64,000 bases of DNA from assembly GCA_963833465.1 (NCBI GenBank), contig CAWHXW010000003.1:434001-498000 (forward strand), read 5' to 3'. Position numbers and translations under genes: made by a program. Below, in pieces: positions 15,948 through 24,066 of this stretch. Each line of letters begins with the position of its first letter. The first letter of the stretch is position 1. The notes beneath the pieces are model-generated. The model made no database searches. It saw nothing but the letters and a program-made list of their open reading frames with translations, and was not told the origin of the DNA. The DNA comes from Fen-1298 sp963833465. Lineage in GTDB: Bacteria; Bacteroidota; Ignavibacteria; UBA10030.

Positions 15948-16880
15948 ATGTCAACACAAAGAAAATATACATTTGGCCCTGTGCCATCGAGGCGATTAGG
16001 TTTATCGCTTGGAGTGGATGTTATTCCGAAGAAACTATGCTCTCTTGATTGTGTGTACTGTGAAGTCGGCTCAACGGATAAACGAGGCATTGCAAGAAAA
16101 GAATATTTTCCGGCAAATGAAATTCTTGCCGAAGTAAAAGAAGTGATTGTAGAATATCCAAACCTTGACCATATCACAATTTCCGGTTCCGGCGAACCGA
16201 CATTAAACTCAAAACTCGGTACTATTATTCGCGGCATTAAACAAATGACAAACATTCCGATTGCCGTATTGACCAATGGAACACTTTTAGATAATCCGGA
16301 AGTCCGGCGCGATTTAATGGATGCAGATATTGTTTCGCCGTCCTTAGATGCGGTTTCGGCTGACGTATTTGAAAAAGTCGACATGCCCAACCCGAATCTT
16401 TCCATATATACTATTATAGGCGGTATCAAAACATTTCGACATGAATACAGAGGCACGCTGTGGATCGAGATTCTTTTCGTAAAAGGATTAAATGACCATA
16501 ATGAAGAAGTGTTCAAGATGAAACAGGTGCTTGATGAAATTAAACCGGAAAAAATCCATCTAAATACCGTCATTAGACCGCCTGCATATTCAATTGCACA
16601 GCCAGTCGATGAAAAACGTTTGAAAGAAATTCAAAAAATTTTAGGTGAGCGAAGTGAAATAATCGGAATATTCAAAGAGACACACAAAACCATAGAGCAT
16701 AATACAGATGGACAAGCAATTCTAGCACTACTTAAACGTCGTGCAATGACAATTGATCAAATGACTGAATCTTTGGCTATGAGAAAAGAAGAAATCATCG
16801 CATCTTTGAAGCAGCTGGACATGGGAAAATTTATTAAGTCGTATGCGTTCAATGGAGAAAGATACTACCAGGCATATTAA
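15948..16880 (+). CDS. radical SAM protein of the COG0731 type with C-terminal helix-turn-helix
   Basis: A 310-residue radical SAM enzyme. The [4Fe-4S] motif is C31-x3-C35-x2-C38 (CSLDCVYCEVG), followed by the SAM-binding GSGEPTLN. The N-terminal KYTFGPVPSRRLGLSLGVDVIP is typical of the group related to wyosine-synthesis enzymes, but bacterial members have no proven reaction. After the barrel, residues about 245-310 (DGQAILALLKRRAMTIDQM, then EEIIASLKQLDMGKFI) form a winged-helix-like domain. That architecture suggests a nucleic-acid or regulatory link. The gene stands in a plus-strand run with a GNAT enzyme and an APC permease. Confidence 0.88.
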   Translation: MSTQRKYTFGPVPSRRLGLSLGVDVIPKKLCSLDCVYCEVGSTDKRGIARKEYFPANEILAEVKEVIVEYPNLDHITISGSGEPTLNSKLGTIIRGIKQMTNIPIAVLTNGTLLDNPEVRRDLMDADIVSPSLDAVSADVFEKVDMPNPNLSIYTIIGGIKTFRHEYRGTLWIEILFVKGLNDHNEEVFKMKQVLDEIKPEKIHLNTVIRPPAYSIAQPVDEKRLKEIQKILGERSEIIGIFKETHKTIEHNTDGQAILALLKRRAMTIDQMTESLAMRKEEIIASLKQLDMGKFIKSYAFNGERYYQAY

Positions 16881-16924
16881 CAACGGAACAAATCTTTAAA
16901 CAAAATTTTCAAAAGTTAAATAAA

Positions 16925-17353
16925 ATGATACGGCCAGCAACTATAAACGATACTCGAGCAGTCAAAGAATTATTTCAAGAATTAATCGGGCATCAACTTT
17001 CAGATGATGATGTGATAAATCGGATTAAATTTATTCAGAGCAGTCCGATCGATTCATTGTTTGTCTATGAACTGAGTAATAAGACCGCTGGGTTGCTTGC
17101 ATTTAGAATTCGTGAGAACGTAGAAGAAAATAGTCGGTTTGGCGAGATATCGGTCATTATTGTAAAATCTGAATCGAGAAAAATGGGAATTGGCAAAAAA
17201 CTTATAGAACATGCTGAGCGATTAGCTCACGAAAAAGGATGTATCGGTACATGGCTTGTGAGCGGATTCGGGAGAGAAGAACAAGCACATCCATTCTATA
17301 AGGAACTTGGATATAAAATTACGGGCTACCGGTTTGTGAAGCATTTTGGATAA
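16925..17353 (+). CDS. GNAT family N-acetyltransferase
   Basis: A 142-residue GCN5-related acetyltransferase. Motif A is VIIVKSESRKMGIGKKLIEHAE, with the Q/R-x-x-G-x-G/A acetyl-CoA loop as RKMGIGK. The C-terminal EEQAHPFYKELGYKITGYRFVK is the usual motif B with the catalytic-region tyrosine. It transfers an acetyl group to an unknown amine. It ends five bases before the APC permease gene, so the two may be co-transcribed and act on related amine or amino-acid substrates. No signal peptide is present. Confidence 0.88.
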   Translation: MIRPATINDTRAVKELFQELIGHQLSDDDVINRIKFIQSSPIDSLFVYELSNKTAGLLAFRIRENVEENSRFGEISVIIVKSESRKMGIGKKLIEHAERLAHEKGCIGTWLVSGFGREEQAHPFYKELGYKITGYRFVKHFG

Positions 17354-17358
17354 AAACT

Positions 17359-18828
17359 ATGGTCTCTTCAGTCGAACAACCAGAATTTAAGCGTGGTCTT
17401 GGATTACTCGATTCGACAATGATTGTTATTGGCTCGATGATTGGCTCCGGAATTTTTATTGTCAGTGCTGATATTGGACGCACGGTAGGAGCACCTGGGT
17501 ATCTTTTGTTGGTTTGGTTAATCACAGGCGTAATGACTATAGTTGCAGCACTTAGTTACGGTGAGCTTGCCGGGATGATGCCGCGTGTCGGCGGACAGTA
17601 TGCGTATCTTCGTGAAGCATATAATTCTTTCATCGCATTTCTCTATGGATGGACGTTGTTCCTCGTCATTCAAACCGGTACTATTGCAGCTGTAGCAGTT
17701 GCATTTGCAAAGTTTACCGGCGTTCTTATTCCATGGTTTAGCGAGCAACATATTATTTTTTCTATTGGCACGTTCCGCATTTCAGCTGCTCAGCTTCTTG
17801 CAATTGTTAGTGTTGCATTACTTACATATGTAAACACGCGTGGTTTGCAGGAAGGAAAGATTCTCCAAAATATTTTTACTACTGCAAAAATTGCCTCATT
17901 ACTTGGATTTATTTTATTTGCACTTTTCGTTGGGCGAAATATTTCTACGCTTTCAGCAAACATTGACAATTTCTGGAATGCAACATGGACACAAGTTGTA
18001 AATGGAAAAATACTTTCCGTAACACAAATTTCAGGGTGGATGCTGTTATCGGCTATTGGAGTTGCAATGGTTGGTTCGCTTTTCTCTGCCGATGCATGGA
18101 ATAATATTACATTCACTGCCGCTGAAGTCAGTAATCCGAAAAGAAACATACCACTCAGTCTCGCTTTGGGAACTGGAACAGTTATTCTAATTTATTTCCT
18201 TGCAAATATCGGATACTTGCTAGTTCTGCCTTTGACCGGTTCTCCGGAAGCAACTGACGCAGTTGGACGCGGAATTCAATTTGCTGTAAGTGATCGTGTT
18301 GGTACAGCAGCGGCATCTGTTATCTTTGGAGAGAGTGCTGCTGTAATCATGGCAATTATGATTATGGTTTCCACGTTCGGCTGTAATAACGGATTGATTC
18401 TTGCGGGTGCTCGCGTGTATTATGCAATGGCAAAGGATGGATTGTTTTTTAAAAATGCTGGAGTTTTAAACGATAAATCTGTTCCCGGCACGGCTCTAAT
18501 AGTGCAAGGCGTTTGGACATGTCTTCTGTGCCTCTCCGGTACGTACGGCGATTTACTCGACTACGTTGTTTTTGCGGTGCTTCTGTTTTACATTTTGACG
18601 GTTGTTGGAATATTTATTTTAAGGAAAAAGCAACCAAATGCAGAACGGCCGTACAAAGCGTTAGGTTATCCAGTAATACCGGGAATTTATATTTTTCTTG
18701 CCGCTGCCATTTCTATTGATCTGCTTATCTTCAAACCCAATTACACCTGGCCGGGATTGGGAATTGTGCTGTTAGGGATTCCAATGTACTTTGTGTGGAA
18801 GAAAGGTAGATTTAAAAAAATACTATAG
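17359..18828 (+). CDS. APC family amino acid permease
   Basis: A 489-residue inner-membrane transporter with about 12 hydrophobic segments. TM1 carries MIVIGSMIGSGIFIVSADIG, with the GSGIF unwound helix that binds the amino group in APC carriers. Further signatures are GELAGMMPRVGGQYAYLREA in TM2-3 and FTAAEVSNPKRNIPLSLALG between TM6 and TM7. It is an amino acid:proton symporter or exchanger of the LAT/AdiC branch; the substrate cannot be named. It lies directly after the GNAT gene and is followed by a 327-base convergent gap. Confidence 0.93.
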   Translation: MVSSVEQPEFKRGLGLLDSTMIVIGSMIGSGIFIVSADIGRTVGAPGYLLLVWLITGVMTIVAALSYGELAGMMPRVGGQYAYLREAYNSFIAFLYGWTLFLVIQTGTIAAVAVAFAKFTGVLIPWFSEQHIIFSIGTFRISAAQLLAIVSVALLTYVNTRGLQEGKILQNIFTTAKIASLLGFILFALFVGRNISTLSANIDNFWNATWTQVVNGKILSVTQISGWMLLSAIGVAMVGSLFSADAWNNITFTAAEVSNPKRNIPLSLALGTGTVILIYFLANIGYLLVLPLTGSPEATDAVGRGIQFAVSDRVGTAAASVIFGESAAVIMAIMIMVSTFGCNNGLILAGARVYYAMAKDGLFFKNAGVLNDKSVPGTALIVQGVWTCLLCLSGTYGDLLDYVVFAVLLFYILTVVGIFILRKKQPNAERPYKALGYPVIPGIYIFLAAAISIDLLIFKPNYTWPGLGIVLLGIPMYFVWKKGRFKKIL

Positions 18829-19155
18829 ATTGTTTAAAGTTAAATTATGAAAGTTTTTCGCTTTCTTTGCAGAGAAGTAATTGCTCTCCATATGTACACT
18901 AAGATATAAAAGAATCAGAGGATATTCCTTTTTAGCTTCGCATGATCTGAATGTTTAATTTTAGGAACATTGTCATATTCAGAATACAGTAGGTGTTCGA
19001 CTTTTATGTAGTTGTACTTTTCTAAATCTAATATTACAAATGTTTGATATCTGTGGCGTCAAAAGATCAAAGTATGAGGGCTTTCAAAAATCTTTTTCAT
19101 TCAAACATTATGATTTCGTGAAATTAACTTCCCAAAAGGAAATAACACTGATTAG
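18829..19155. other. gene-free convergent gap
   Basis: This lies between the stops of the APC permease (plus) and galM (minus). It is AT-rich and has no coding frame of note. I see no clear GC-rich terminator hairpin and no repeat. Confidence 0.5.
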
Positions 19156-20217
19156 TTACACAGAGAATTTATAAGTGGTTGTTGAAAGAAATTTTTCTCC
19201 AGGCATTAAAACAGTTGAGGGAAAATTTGCTTTGTTTGGAGAATCCGGGAAATGTTGTGTTTCAAGACAAAGGCCAAAGAACTTTTCATATTTTCTTCCG
19301 CTCTTTCCAATATAACTTCCATCAAGCCCGTTTGCAGTATAGAATTGCATACCGGGTTCAGTTGTAAAAACCTCCATCATTCTGCCGCTTATAGGTTCAA
19401 AAACTTTTGCCGCCATTTCAAGTTTATCTGATGAATGATTGAGAACATAGTTTACATCATAGCCGTGTGGCAGTTGATCAATTTTTGTTTCAATTGAAAT
19501 TAGTTCGCGAAAATCGTAAGATGTACTTTCTACGCTATTAATTTCACCGGTAGGAATTGATTCATCATCCACAATTGTGTATTTATCCGCGTTTATCATT
19601 ATTTGATGATTTAAAATATTACCATTTCCTTCGCCTGCTAAATTGAAATAAGAATGATTCGTAAAATTTACTACTGTCGGTTTATCGGTTTCTGCTGAAT
19701 AATCAATTCTCAGTGCGTTATCATTTGTAAGTGTATAGGTTACAGCAACATTTAAATTGCCTGGAAAACCTTCATGACCGTCAGGACTTAGATGATTTAA
19801 TTTAAGCGCCGTCCCATTTTCGGCCATAAAAATATCTGCATCCCATACTATTTTATCAAAACCAATTTTTCCACCATGAATATGATGTTTGTAATTTCTA
19901 TTGATAGTCAATTGACATTCAACTCCATTTATTGAAAATTTCGCATTCCCAATCCGATTTGCATATCGGCCGATGAGTGCACCGAACCGGGGATTACTTT
20001 TAATATAGCTTTCGGTTAAATAATTGTTCACACTATCAAGACCTAAGACAACATCGCCTGATGTACCATTCTTATCCGGAACAGATAATGCAATTATTAA
20101 ACCGCCATAATTTGAGAGTTTTACTTCCATACCGTTTGCATTTGTGAGTTTGAAAAGAAAAACATTTTTGTCGTCTCTCTTGCAGCAAAACTCTTTTATC
20201 AATTCACCTTTTTTCAT
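19156..20217 (-). CDS. galM: aldose 1-epimerase (galactose mutarotase)
   Basis: GalM interconverts alpha and beta anomers of galactose and other aldoses. The 353-residue product has GGLIIALSVPDKNG, NPRFGALIGRYANRIG with the substrate arginine, HIHGGKIGFDKIVWDA with the catalytic histidine, VVNFTNHSYFNLAGEG with the second histidine, and a late Glu in GLCLETQHFPDSPN as general base. There is no signal peptide, so it is cytoplasmic. A TTG at 20238 would add seven acidic residues, but neither start has a clear ribosome site; the ATG at 20217 is chosen. It is a single gene, convergent with the APC permease. Confidence 0.93.
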   Translation of the reverse strand: MKKGELIKEFCCKRDDKNVFLFKLTNANGMEVKLSNYGGLIIALSVPDKNGTSGDVVLGLDSVNNYLTESYIKSNPRFGALIGRYANRIGNAKFSINGVECQLTINRNYKHHIHGGKIGFDKIVWDADIFMAENGTALKLNHLSPDGHEGFPGNLNVAVTYTLTNDNALRIDYSAETDKPTVVNFTNHSYFNLAGEGNGNILNHQIMINADKYTIVDDESIPTGEINSVESTSYDFRELISIETKIDQLPHGYDVNYVLNHSSDKLEMAAKVFEPISGRMMEVFTTEPGMQFYTANGLDGSYIGKSGRKYEKFFGLCLETQHFPDSPNKANFPSTVLMPGEKFLSTTTYKFSV

Positions 20218-20612
20218 ATCGTCTTCATTTTCACTCAAAGATAAATTATCAGATCAAGGAGTTTGGGATATTCTATCGTCACATAAAATTACGAAAAAAA
20301 CTTGTGTAATGATGATTGATCATTTTATCGATGTCGTGTTAATTGCATGGAAGTATCTGCATTCTTATGAATGATCCGATCCTGAAATACCGGTTCGATC
20401 GATTCAACGATATCTTTGTGATACTTGAATCGATTGGAAAGAAAATAGGTTTGAAGATGAAACGATCAGCGCGACATGCCGCCACAAAAATCAGCAGTGA
20501 ATATTTTCCAGCATCGATATATTTTGCAACCGCATCAAAAAGTAGTTGAAATAGCATTAAGATTAAATGAATGTCAGAAGCGAGATTGAGCGGATATTTA
20601 TCACACCATCAA
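20218..20612. other. gene-free region, possible degraded coding sequence
   Basis: Nearly 400 bases between galM and the STAS gene, both on the minus strand. Open frames of about 70 codons exist on both strands around 20340-20557 (plus strand: NDPILKYRFDRFNDIFVI), but neither has a start with a ribosome site or a recognised family. It may be an old relic or simple chance. Confidence 0.35.
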
Positions 20613-20951
20613 TTACTTGAAGGATTCAATTGCATCGTTCACGTTCTTATGAAGATCAAAAACTTTTAATAGCTTTGTCATTTCCAGCAAATTCTCAATT
20701 TTCTTGGAAGCACGAGCGAGTTTCAACTCACCACCGGAATGGCGCATTGTGGTCAGCCCGCCGATGAGCATACCGAGTCCTGAGCTGTTTATAAAATCAA
20801 CTGACTTAAGATCAACAACGACATTCTTCTTTTCTTCTGCGATTAATTTATGTAAAAAATCATTTAAAGCGGATGCATCGGGACCACCTATTACATTACC
20901 ATCTAATTCGATAATTGTAATTTTCTTAACATCTTTTATTTTGAATTTCAT
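20613..20951 (-). CDS. STAS-domain anti-sigma factor antagonist-like protein
   Basis: A 112-residue stand-alone STAS domain. The core VVVDLKSVDFINSSGLGMLIGGL carries the serine pair (NSSG) at the site phosphorylated in SpoIIAA/RsbV by an anti-sigma kinase. The N-terminal KKITIIELDGNVIGGPDASAL is the usual first strand-loop. Such proteins bind and inhibit serine-kinase anti-sigma factors in partner-switch systems. No RsbW-like kinase or PP2C phosphatase is adjacent, so the partner is elsewhere. The start is 27 bases after secF, so it may be co-transcribed with secDF. Confidence 0.9.
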   Translation of the reverse strand: MKFKIKDVKKITIIELDGNVIGGPDASALNDFLHKLIAEEKKNVVVDLKSVDFINSSGLGMLIGGLTTMRHSGGELKLARASKKIENLLEMTKLLKVFDLHKNVNDAIESFK

Positions 20952-20978
20952 AAATGATTTTTCTCCGTTTCTGGAGGA

Positions 20979-21899
20979 TCAGGCAACTTTGCCCCGGTTA
21001 CGAAATCGCGTCCAGTCGAGTACAAACGCGCTTGCAACATAAATTGATGAATAAGTTCCGGTAACAATACCAAACGCCATAGTAAACGCAAATCCACGAT
21101 TTACTTCTCCGCCGAAAATCAGCAAGATAAGCAGCACGAGAAAAATTGTCCCCGAAGTGATGATAGTTCTGCTTAGTGTTTCGTTCAAGCTTTTATTCAT
21201 CAAATCTCCTAAAGGCATCGAACGATGGATCTTTTCATTCTCCCTGATGCGGTCAAAGATAACAACCGTATCGTTGACGGATACGCCAATAAGCGTCAGA
21301 AATGCAGCGATGACTTCCTGTGTAATCTCAAGGTTTAATCCCGGAATTAACCCATTAAGAATCGAAAGAAATCCGAAGGTCGTCAGCACATCGTGGAAAA
21401 TCGAAATTGTGGCTCCAAGCCCATATCGGAATTTAAACCTAAGTCCAATATACACAAGGATGGCGCCGAGAGCCCACATCACTGCCAACAAAGCATCAGT
21501 CCGGAGTTCTTTACCAACCTTAGGTCCGATTTTATCTTCACGGAGAATTCGGATGTCATTGCCTGGAAATCCTACAGCCAATGCGGTCTTGATCTTCGTA
21601 CCTATAGTTGTGCCTTCTGCCTGTTCATTTGTTCTGATCAAAAGGCTACCTTCAGAACCGTAGAATTTGATTTCGCTTTTCCCAAACCCTACTTTGTCAA
21701 GCACGATTCGGACATTTCCGATATCCACGCGCGGGCTGAACGCTACAATCATTTCTGTTCCACCCTGGAAATCAATTCCGTAATTGATACCTTTGAAAAT
21801 AATCGAAACCAATCCTATTAATACCATAATCGTAGAAACTATGTACCAGAAAAAACGTTTTCCGATAAAGTCAATTTTCGTTTTCTTAAAAAGTCGCAT
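20979..21899 (-). CDS. secF: protein translocase subunit SecF
   Basis: SecF pairs with SecD in the inner membrane and uses the proton gradient to pull exported proteins out of the SecYEG channel. The 306-residue protein has six membrane segments. It has the N-terminal GINYGIDFQGGTEMIVAF strand of the first periplasmic domain and the TM4-5 signature GVSVNDTVVIFDRIRENE, with the conserved aspartates. It lies 39 bases after secD on the same strand. Length is usual for a separate SecF. Confidence 0.97.
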   Translation of the reverse strand: MRLFKKTKIDFIGKRFFWYIVSTIMVLIGLVSIIFKGINYGIDFQGGTEMIVAFSPRVDIGNVRIVLDKVGFGKSEIKFYGSEGSLLIRTNEQAEGTTIGTKIKTALAVGFPGNDIRILREDKIGPKVGKELRTDALLAVMWALGAILVYIGLRFKFRYGLGATISIFHDVLTTFGFLSILNGLIPGLNLEITQEVIAAFLTLIGVSVNDTVVIFDRIRENEKIHRSMPLGDLMNKSLNETLSRTIITSGTIFLVLLILLIFGGEVNRGFAFTMAFGIVTGTYSSIYVASAFVLDWTRFRNRGKVA

Positions 21900-21938
21900 T
21901 AAAAATCCTTTGCACTATCATGTTTGTTGAGTGATGGA

Positions 21939-23825
21939 TCATCCGAATTTGGGATGGTACCCTTTGTCCATCATTATATTCATTATTACGTGGGTTATGA
22001 CGATCGCGCTGAATAAATTCGCAACCAAACCAATCATCAATGTCAACGCAAATCCTTGGATTGGGCCGCTGCCGAATTGATACAGAACGATACCGGTCAA
22101 GAATGATGTGACGTGACCGTCAAAAATAGCCGTGAATGCCTTCGAATAACCGGTGTCAACTGCAGCCCGCATAGTTTTCCCGCTCTCTAACTCTTCGCGA
22201 ACGCGCTCATTAACTAAAACGTTTGCGTCCACTGCCATACCGATTGTTAAAACAATGCCGGCAATACCAGGGATCGTAAGTGTTGCGCTGAAGCTTGCCA
22301 TAACACCGAGTATGAAAAGAATATTGAAAAAGAGAGCAAAGTCTGCTACTCCACCGGCTGAATGGTAGTACACGACCATAAATAATACTGTTAAAATAAA
22401 AGCTATAAATATTGAAGTAAGACCTGCTCGTATAGAATCTTCGCCGAGAGAAGGTCCAATAGAGCGCTGTTCAATAGTGGATACCGGTGCAGGCAGCGCA
22501 CCTGCTTTGAGAACAATTTCTAGCAGGCGTGCTTCATTTGGAGAATCCATTCCGGTAATGCGTGAACGGCCGCCTGTGATTTTTACCTGCACAACCGGTG
22601 CTGAGAAAATTCCTTTATCGAGGATGATTGCAACTCGTTTGCCAATGTTAGCTCCGGTGATTCGCGCCCAATCTCGTGCACCTTCGCTGCTCATTTCCAT
22701 ATTTACAACCGGCCGATTATCTTCCGGATCTACACTTGCTTGCGCATTTGTTACAACATCGCCTTTTAATTCAGATGACTTTTTTACAGCGTATAAAAGA
22801 TAGTACTTTTGTCCGTTTTGAAATGTCTGAACCTTAGCAGACCAAAGAAATTCAAAATCTAAAGGAATAACCTGTTGAACTTCTGGTCTCTCAAGCAACC
22901 TGACGACGCGATCTTTATCTTTTTCAGCTACATATCCTTCACCTGAACCGTGCTGGTCCGGTTTCACGTACATAAAGAATGGATGCTCGCGCATAAACTG
23001 CGCTTCTTTAGTAGTATCTGATTCAGTAACCGCTGCACCTCCTGTTAATTCAGTAAGAGCATCTTTACGTTTTGCAGGTTCTTTCTTTTTTTCTAAGGAC
23101 GTTGCTGTTGATGCGCTTGTATCAGTTTCTAATTTGCCGGTCAGGAATTTATCGATAGATTCCATCACCTTATACGAAACCTGCGGGTCTTTTAGCATTC
23201 TAAATTCTAACAGCGCCGTGCCGTGCAGCAATGAACTTACCTCGTTTTCATCTTTTACACCCGGCAATTCGACTATAATACGGCGTCCACCTTGCTTTTG
23301 AATGTTCGGTTCAGAAACGCCATACTGGTCGACACGGTTTCTTACTATTTCAATAGCACGGTCAACGGCTTTACTGGCTTCATCCTCAAGCCTGCTTGTA
23401 ATCTTAGCATCGTCGTCTCGGATGCTTCCGTAATAGCGACTTAAGCGTATTGTGTCAGCTTTGAATTTATTTGTAAAGATAGGAATTACTGAAATTTCGT
23501 TTGTCGCTGTTTCATTCCGGACTTCTTTAATTATTGATCGAAATTTATCATCCTTATTCTTTGCTAAATCGTCAAGCAATTGAATGATGTCAACTTCCAG
23601 CACAACGCGCATTCCGCCTTGTAAATCCAACCCTAATTTCATGCGTTTTAGCTTTGCATCAAGCATTTCGTCATGATGTTTTTCTAAATACGCGATACTG
23701 TCCTGGCCTGAAAGTTTGCTCAGTTGTTTGCGATAGTTATAATCCTCTATGGTCGGCCAAAGAAAATAAAATGCAAGAACGACAAAACATAGGGTGATAA
23801 TAATACGGGTTAGCTGATTTCTCAC
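21939..23825 (-). CDS. secD: protein translocase subunit SecD
   Basis: SecD is the large partner of SecF in the proton-driven translocation motor. The 628-residue protein has TM1 (7-24), the KLGLDLQGGMRVVLEVD motif, the P1 head with RNRVDQYGVSEPNIQKQGG, and five C-terminal membrane helices with ILTIGMAVDANVLVNERVREEL. A low-complexity Lys/Thr/Ala insert of about 50 residues (about 235-285, SASTATSLEKKKEPAKRKD) interrupts P1, a lineage-specific embellishment. It is divergent from the PpiD/SurA-like gene across a 241-base gap, so secretion and periplasmic folding genes share a regulatory region. Confidence 0.97.
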   Translation of the reverse strand: MRNQLTRIIITLCFVVLAFYFLWPTIEDYNYRKQLSKLSGQDSIAYLEKHHDEMLDAKLKRMKLGLDLQGGMRVVLEVDIIQLLDDLAKNKDDKFRSIIKEVRNETATNEISVIPIFTNKFKADTIRLSRYYGSIRDDDAKITSRLEDEASKAVDRAIEIVRNRVDQYGVSEPNIQKQGGRRIIVELPGVKDENEVSSLLHGTALLEFRMLKDPQVSYKVMESIDKFLTGKLETDTSASTATSLEKKKEPAKRKDALTELTGGAAVTESDTTKEAQFMREHPFFMYVKPDQHGSGEGYVAEKDKDRVVRLLERPEVQQVIPLDFEFLWSAKVQTFQNGQKYYLLYAVKKSSELKGDVVTNAQASVDPEDNRPVVNMEMSSEGARDWARITGANIGKRVAIILDKGIFSAPVVQVKITGGRSRITGMDSPNEARLLEIVLKAGALPAPVSTIEQRSIGPSLGEDSIRAGLTSIFIAFILTVLFMVVYYHSAGGVADFALFFNILFILGVMASFSATLTIPGIAGIVLTIGMAVDANVLVNERVREELESGKTMRAAVDTGYSKAFTAIFDGHVTSFLTGIVLYQFGSGPIQGFALTLMIGLVANLFSAIVITHVIMNIMMDKGYHPKFG

Positions 23826-24066
23826 AAATTGTCTCCAAACTTATAACATTGGTGATAAATGAAGAAACAAAGCGCGACAACATATCCTTCGCGCTTTGTA
23901 TGAAAATTAAAGTCGTAAATAAATTTTCATTAAAAAATATAACCTGATATGCCAACAAAGTCAACAAGAAAGTCGTTGCATATCAAACGATTGTCGGCTA
24001 TATTAAATAATATTAAAATCGATTTTTCATGTCTTGTTTTTCTCAGGAAAAGGAGTTTTTCTCGAT

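Noticed and set aside
20343..20557. Opposed open frames of about 70 codons between galM and the STAS gene
   Set aside because: They overlap on both strands, neither has a start signal or a recognisable family; recorded only as part of the gene-free stretch.
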